Assembly: GCA_034620365.1 (NCBI GenBank) | Contig: JAQGEQ010000097.1 | Coordinates: forward strand, 372,001 to 436,000 | Direction of reading: 5' to 3' | Length of the DNA stretch: 64,000 nucleotides | Source: Pegea sp. RAD2-039 | Lineage: Eukaryota; Chordata; Thaliacea; Salpida; Salpidae | Shown: in pieces, positions 61,101-64,000 of the stretch | How positions within the stretch are numbered: position 1 is the first letter of the stretch | Layout: each line of letters starts with the position of its first letter | Notes under the pieces: model-generated | Told to the model about the DNA's origin: nothing | What the model saw: the letters and a program-made list of their open reading frames with translations, nothing else | Databases searched by the model: none | Translations under genes and position numbers: made by a program

Positions 61101-64000
61101 ACAATTCATTTTCTGATTCATATTTCAAACTTAGAAATCTACAATTGAAGCAGCGACTGAAGCTATTCGATGCTTTTTTGAAAGTGTTGTTCGCAGACAG
61201 TCAAGTTGTTTATAACTTTAAGTTATTTTTAGATGATTTGAAGGATTATTAGATACTTATCAATTGAACGTAGGTTTAACCACTAGCTTCTCTACTGATA
61301 ATATCGACTTTAAATATAGAAATAATTTCAAATTATAAAAAATTTTTAATTAATTAAAAAATTATCAAATTTTTCTTACTAAAGGTGCTGAAGATTCTGA
61401 TTGACATCTAGAACGCTTCTTCTTTTTCGGTTTCTTCTTTTTCTTGGAAGATTTGTGTCTTTTTTGGCATTCTTGTATATTCTTTTCATCATCTGATTGA
61501 CTTTTTTGTTGCTTTTCGTTTTCTTTATTTAATTTCTCGATTTGAAAAAAGCTAGCTTTTGTTTCTGTGTTTATTTTTTTGTCTGAACTTCCAACTAAAT
61601 CTTGTAAAGATGACGTCTTATAGAAAAACGGTTCTGTGATGATATCTTCTTCATCCTGTAAAGATTGCAGCTGTTCTTGAGAATGTTTCTTACGCCCACG
61701 TTTCAAGACCTGATCAAAACAATAATACAACATAAAAAAAACTGACAAAGCAAATAAATCGAATAAAAAAATTCTTACTTTTATACAAAGTTTCATGTTT
61801 CTGTTAGATGAAAATTTAAGGTTTGAAGGAACAAGTAAAAAGTTTTCAGTTTCTGATGAAAATAGAAGCGATCGATCATCTTTTAGTCTAGAAGTAGAAG
61901 TTTTAGAGAGCCACAAACAGGAGATAAAAAATCTAACCTTTCTAAAACATCAATACAACCAAGTTTGATGGCTTTGACGAAATTACTGCCTTCAAATGGA
62001 AAGTGAAAATCAAGAAGAAGATGAACAAGTTCTACATCTTCTTCTAATGCTCTTTAAAGACATTTTAATCTCAATGAGATGTCAATAATTGACAAGTTAG
62101 TTTGTACTTGCAAACAATGTGCTTCATGTAATTAGATGAAGTATTATCTTGGTGTTTTTCGTCTTCATTTTTTTGTAACATTATTCTAGAAAATCGATAA
62201 TCATTTAGCAAAAAATTGATTGAAAATCCTCCAAAAAAAACTAATTAAAGAATTTTATTCAACTTTTTACTTTATTGAAATTAAATTAAGATGTTACTGG
62301 AACCTGCTAGCATGGTAACGCTTGTCGCTTTTCAAGAAGTGTTTGATAAGAGAAAGTAAAAAAAGCCAAATTGGTTTGTTTAAAATTTCATCTTCATCAT
62401 CTAAATGATTACCTAAAGATTTATACTTTTTAATTCAATGTTTTATTTACAAGTTGATACGGTTTAGATGAAAACTTACTTTGTGAAGTGAACAGATACA
62501 AGTACAAAAGCCTGCCAAGTTTGTAGAAGTGGTCAGTTGAAAGACCTTCTAGTTGAGTCACTACTGTAGTTCTAAAAAAACATTTTAAATTAAAAATTTC
62601 GACAATTAGAAGGAGTTATTTGCAGATAAAAACTTTAGAAACAGAAATTTAAATCATCGGTTTTTAACAGATTTTTAAAATATCATTTTTGAGATGAAAC
62701 TTCAGTTTTTAAGTGTTTCAAAATAGTTTTTATTGCAATATAAGCTCGGTAGTGACGAATAATCAATTTATTATTGACAGCAAACCAAGAGATATTTAGA
62801 AATATCAATATTGCTTACTTAACACTAATATTTGAAAGAAGAAAATTGAATATTCTTGTTAAGGGAAGAAGAACGTTTCTGCAAGTGTTTTTACAAGCTT
62901 CGTTTGTGGATTCAATCAAATTTTGTAAAATAGAACCCCAACAGCAAGATTTAGCAACAATTCCAGAAACCTAATCATAAAATAAACAAATTACTAAAAT
63001 ACTGCAAAACAAAAAGAACAAAAAAACCTTTTTTAGTTGTGATTTGCTGACACTCAGTATAATGTAAACTGTGTTAAGAAAATCATAAAAATTGCTCTCA
63101 TCAAAAGATGTACAGAGAGTTGATAGAAATGTGTCTTCCCTGAAGCCTTGAGTTGCTACTTCAGGAGAAACCAACGAATATAAACCAACACAATAAATTG
63201 AAATTGGATTGTAAAGTAAAGTAAGAGAACAATATAACTGAAAATTAGAAATAGAAATTAATAATTTGAAAATTCTTTTAATTAAAATAAAATTCAGGGA
63301 CTTACTGCTTCATATAATAATGGACGATGTATTTTAATACTTTGTTCCACAAACATCTTTCCAATTGATATGCGATTAACATCTATTCTACTGATACCAT
63401 TCGGATAACAACTTCTAAAAACTTGTGTAAAAACTTCCCAATTTTCCATAATTTTGAGCTGAAATTACAACATTCTTCAAATACTAATCTAGAATGGTTC
63501 ATATACCTTAGACTTAATAGGAAATAGAAGACATGCATTTTCATCTAGAAGATATTCTACTATGTCTTTATGACCATATTCAGCTGCTAAAAATAATGCT
63601 GATTGTCCATTCTATCAAGCAACAAAATTAAAGTGTTTGTATGTACAGTAACTCATTTTCATATTTAGTAATCTTATATTGTTTTTATTATTACTATTAA
63701 AATTGTTTTTGGTGCTCAACAAGAATTTATTAGCTACTTTTTGATTAAAAATAATTGAATTAGAAAACTTCTATAAATTATTATATAAACTTTATAGACA
63801 ACATATCTATATAGATATCACTAATATTGGAATATATTTAGAATAATATTGAAGTCTTATAACTTAATTAGTGTTTTAAGCAAACAAATTTTTCTATTTT
63901 AGTTGTTGAAATGTTTTTAACAAAACTTTAAATTGAATATTTTTAGCTTTGTAAATACTACAAAAATATTTCAATAAATTTTTGCTCAAAATGTGAAATA
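58130..64000 (-). CDS. Ankyrin-pseudokinase-KEN protein, RNase L-like (5' end outside window)
   Basis: Order along the protein: an ankyrin repeat (SALFLAAEYGHKDIVEYLL, about 63500-63612), an unrecognised helical region, a weak ankyrin-like piece (61940-62055), a Lys-rich segment (61365-61916), then a kinase-like domain from LLIGHG (glycine loop completed across a 56-nt intron, 60423 to 60370) through FSVKKF, ILHRSIRPSNVLI and KLADYG to SHPYF, and last a KEN-like domain: LYSDRSNLYHLKEE, TTVQDLFLII, VLEFFTRSFPGLVLSAF (59218-58788). This order is that of RNase L; IRE1 shares kinase plus KEN but has a luminal and membrane part instead. The Asp of HRD is Ser, so phosphotransfer is unlikely. A C-terminal extension of over 130 residues follows KEN. 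Kinase and KEN exons (60423-60844 to 58130-58435) join in frame; junctions between 61365 and 60972 are unresolved. Confidence 0.75.

Noticed and set aside
1-64000. tRNA, rRNA or other structured RNA genes
   Set aside because: No cloverleaf boxes or rRNA core sequences were seen on either strand by eye; short RNAs cannot be ruled out.

Overview
The window is nuclear DNA of an invertebrate animal. It is very AT-rich and split by many short GT-AG introns, often 40-70 nt, beside long gene-poor stretches. An insulin-type receptor, IRF-type domains and a 9+2 axonemal dynein subunit place it in Metazoa with motile cilia. I cannot name the phylum from sequence alone. Coding regions below are read by conceptual splicing, with no transcript support; where exon coordinates are given, I checked junction frames by hand.

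Layout. 1-243 is a 22-bp satellite, followed by gene-poor DNA. 5064-6102 and 12283-13434 (+) are tandem three-exon genes for small IRF-association-domain proteins without a DNA-binding domain. A 13-bp minisatellite and a dead LINE fragment lie between them. 15038-23650 (-) is a 28-exon kinesin-3 of the KIF28/KLP-6 type. 25659-30127 (-) is a sodium/solute symporter (SLC5). 33467-33890 (-) is the probable 3' end of an unidentified gene. 34964-35984 (+) is mitochondrial MnSOD. 37686-40346 (+) is a fatty acyl-CoA reductase. 40485-41830 (-) is the longest LINE copy. 43969-50655 (+) is an insulin-receptor-type tyrosine kinase. 52381-55568 (-) is the outer-arm dynein intermediate chain DNAI2. 58130-64000 (-, 5' end outside the window) encodes an ankyrin-pseudokinase-KEN protein laid out like RNase L.

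Most genes are housekeeping or signalling genes with no evident functional clustering. The exception in theme is that the window holds both an IRF-domain pair and an RNase L-like protein. In vertebrates these families act in interferon-type antiviral defence. They lie about 45 kb apart with unrelated genes between, so linkage is probably coincidental, but each is unusual in itself: the IRF proteins lack the DNA-binding half, and the RNase L-like protein seems to lack key catalytic residues in both its kinase and nuclease domains.

Mobile DNA: a CR1/jockey-like LINE family with a conserved 3' hairpin (six copies), a dispersed SINE-like repeat (five copies), four minisatellites and a possible hAT terminus.
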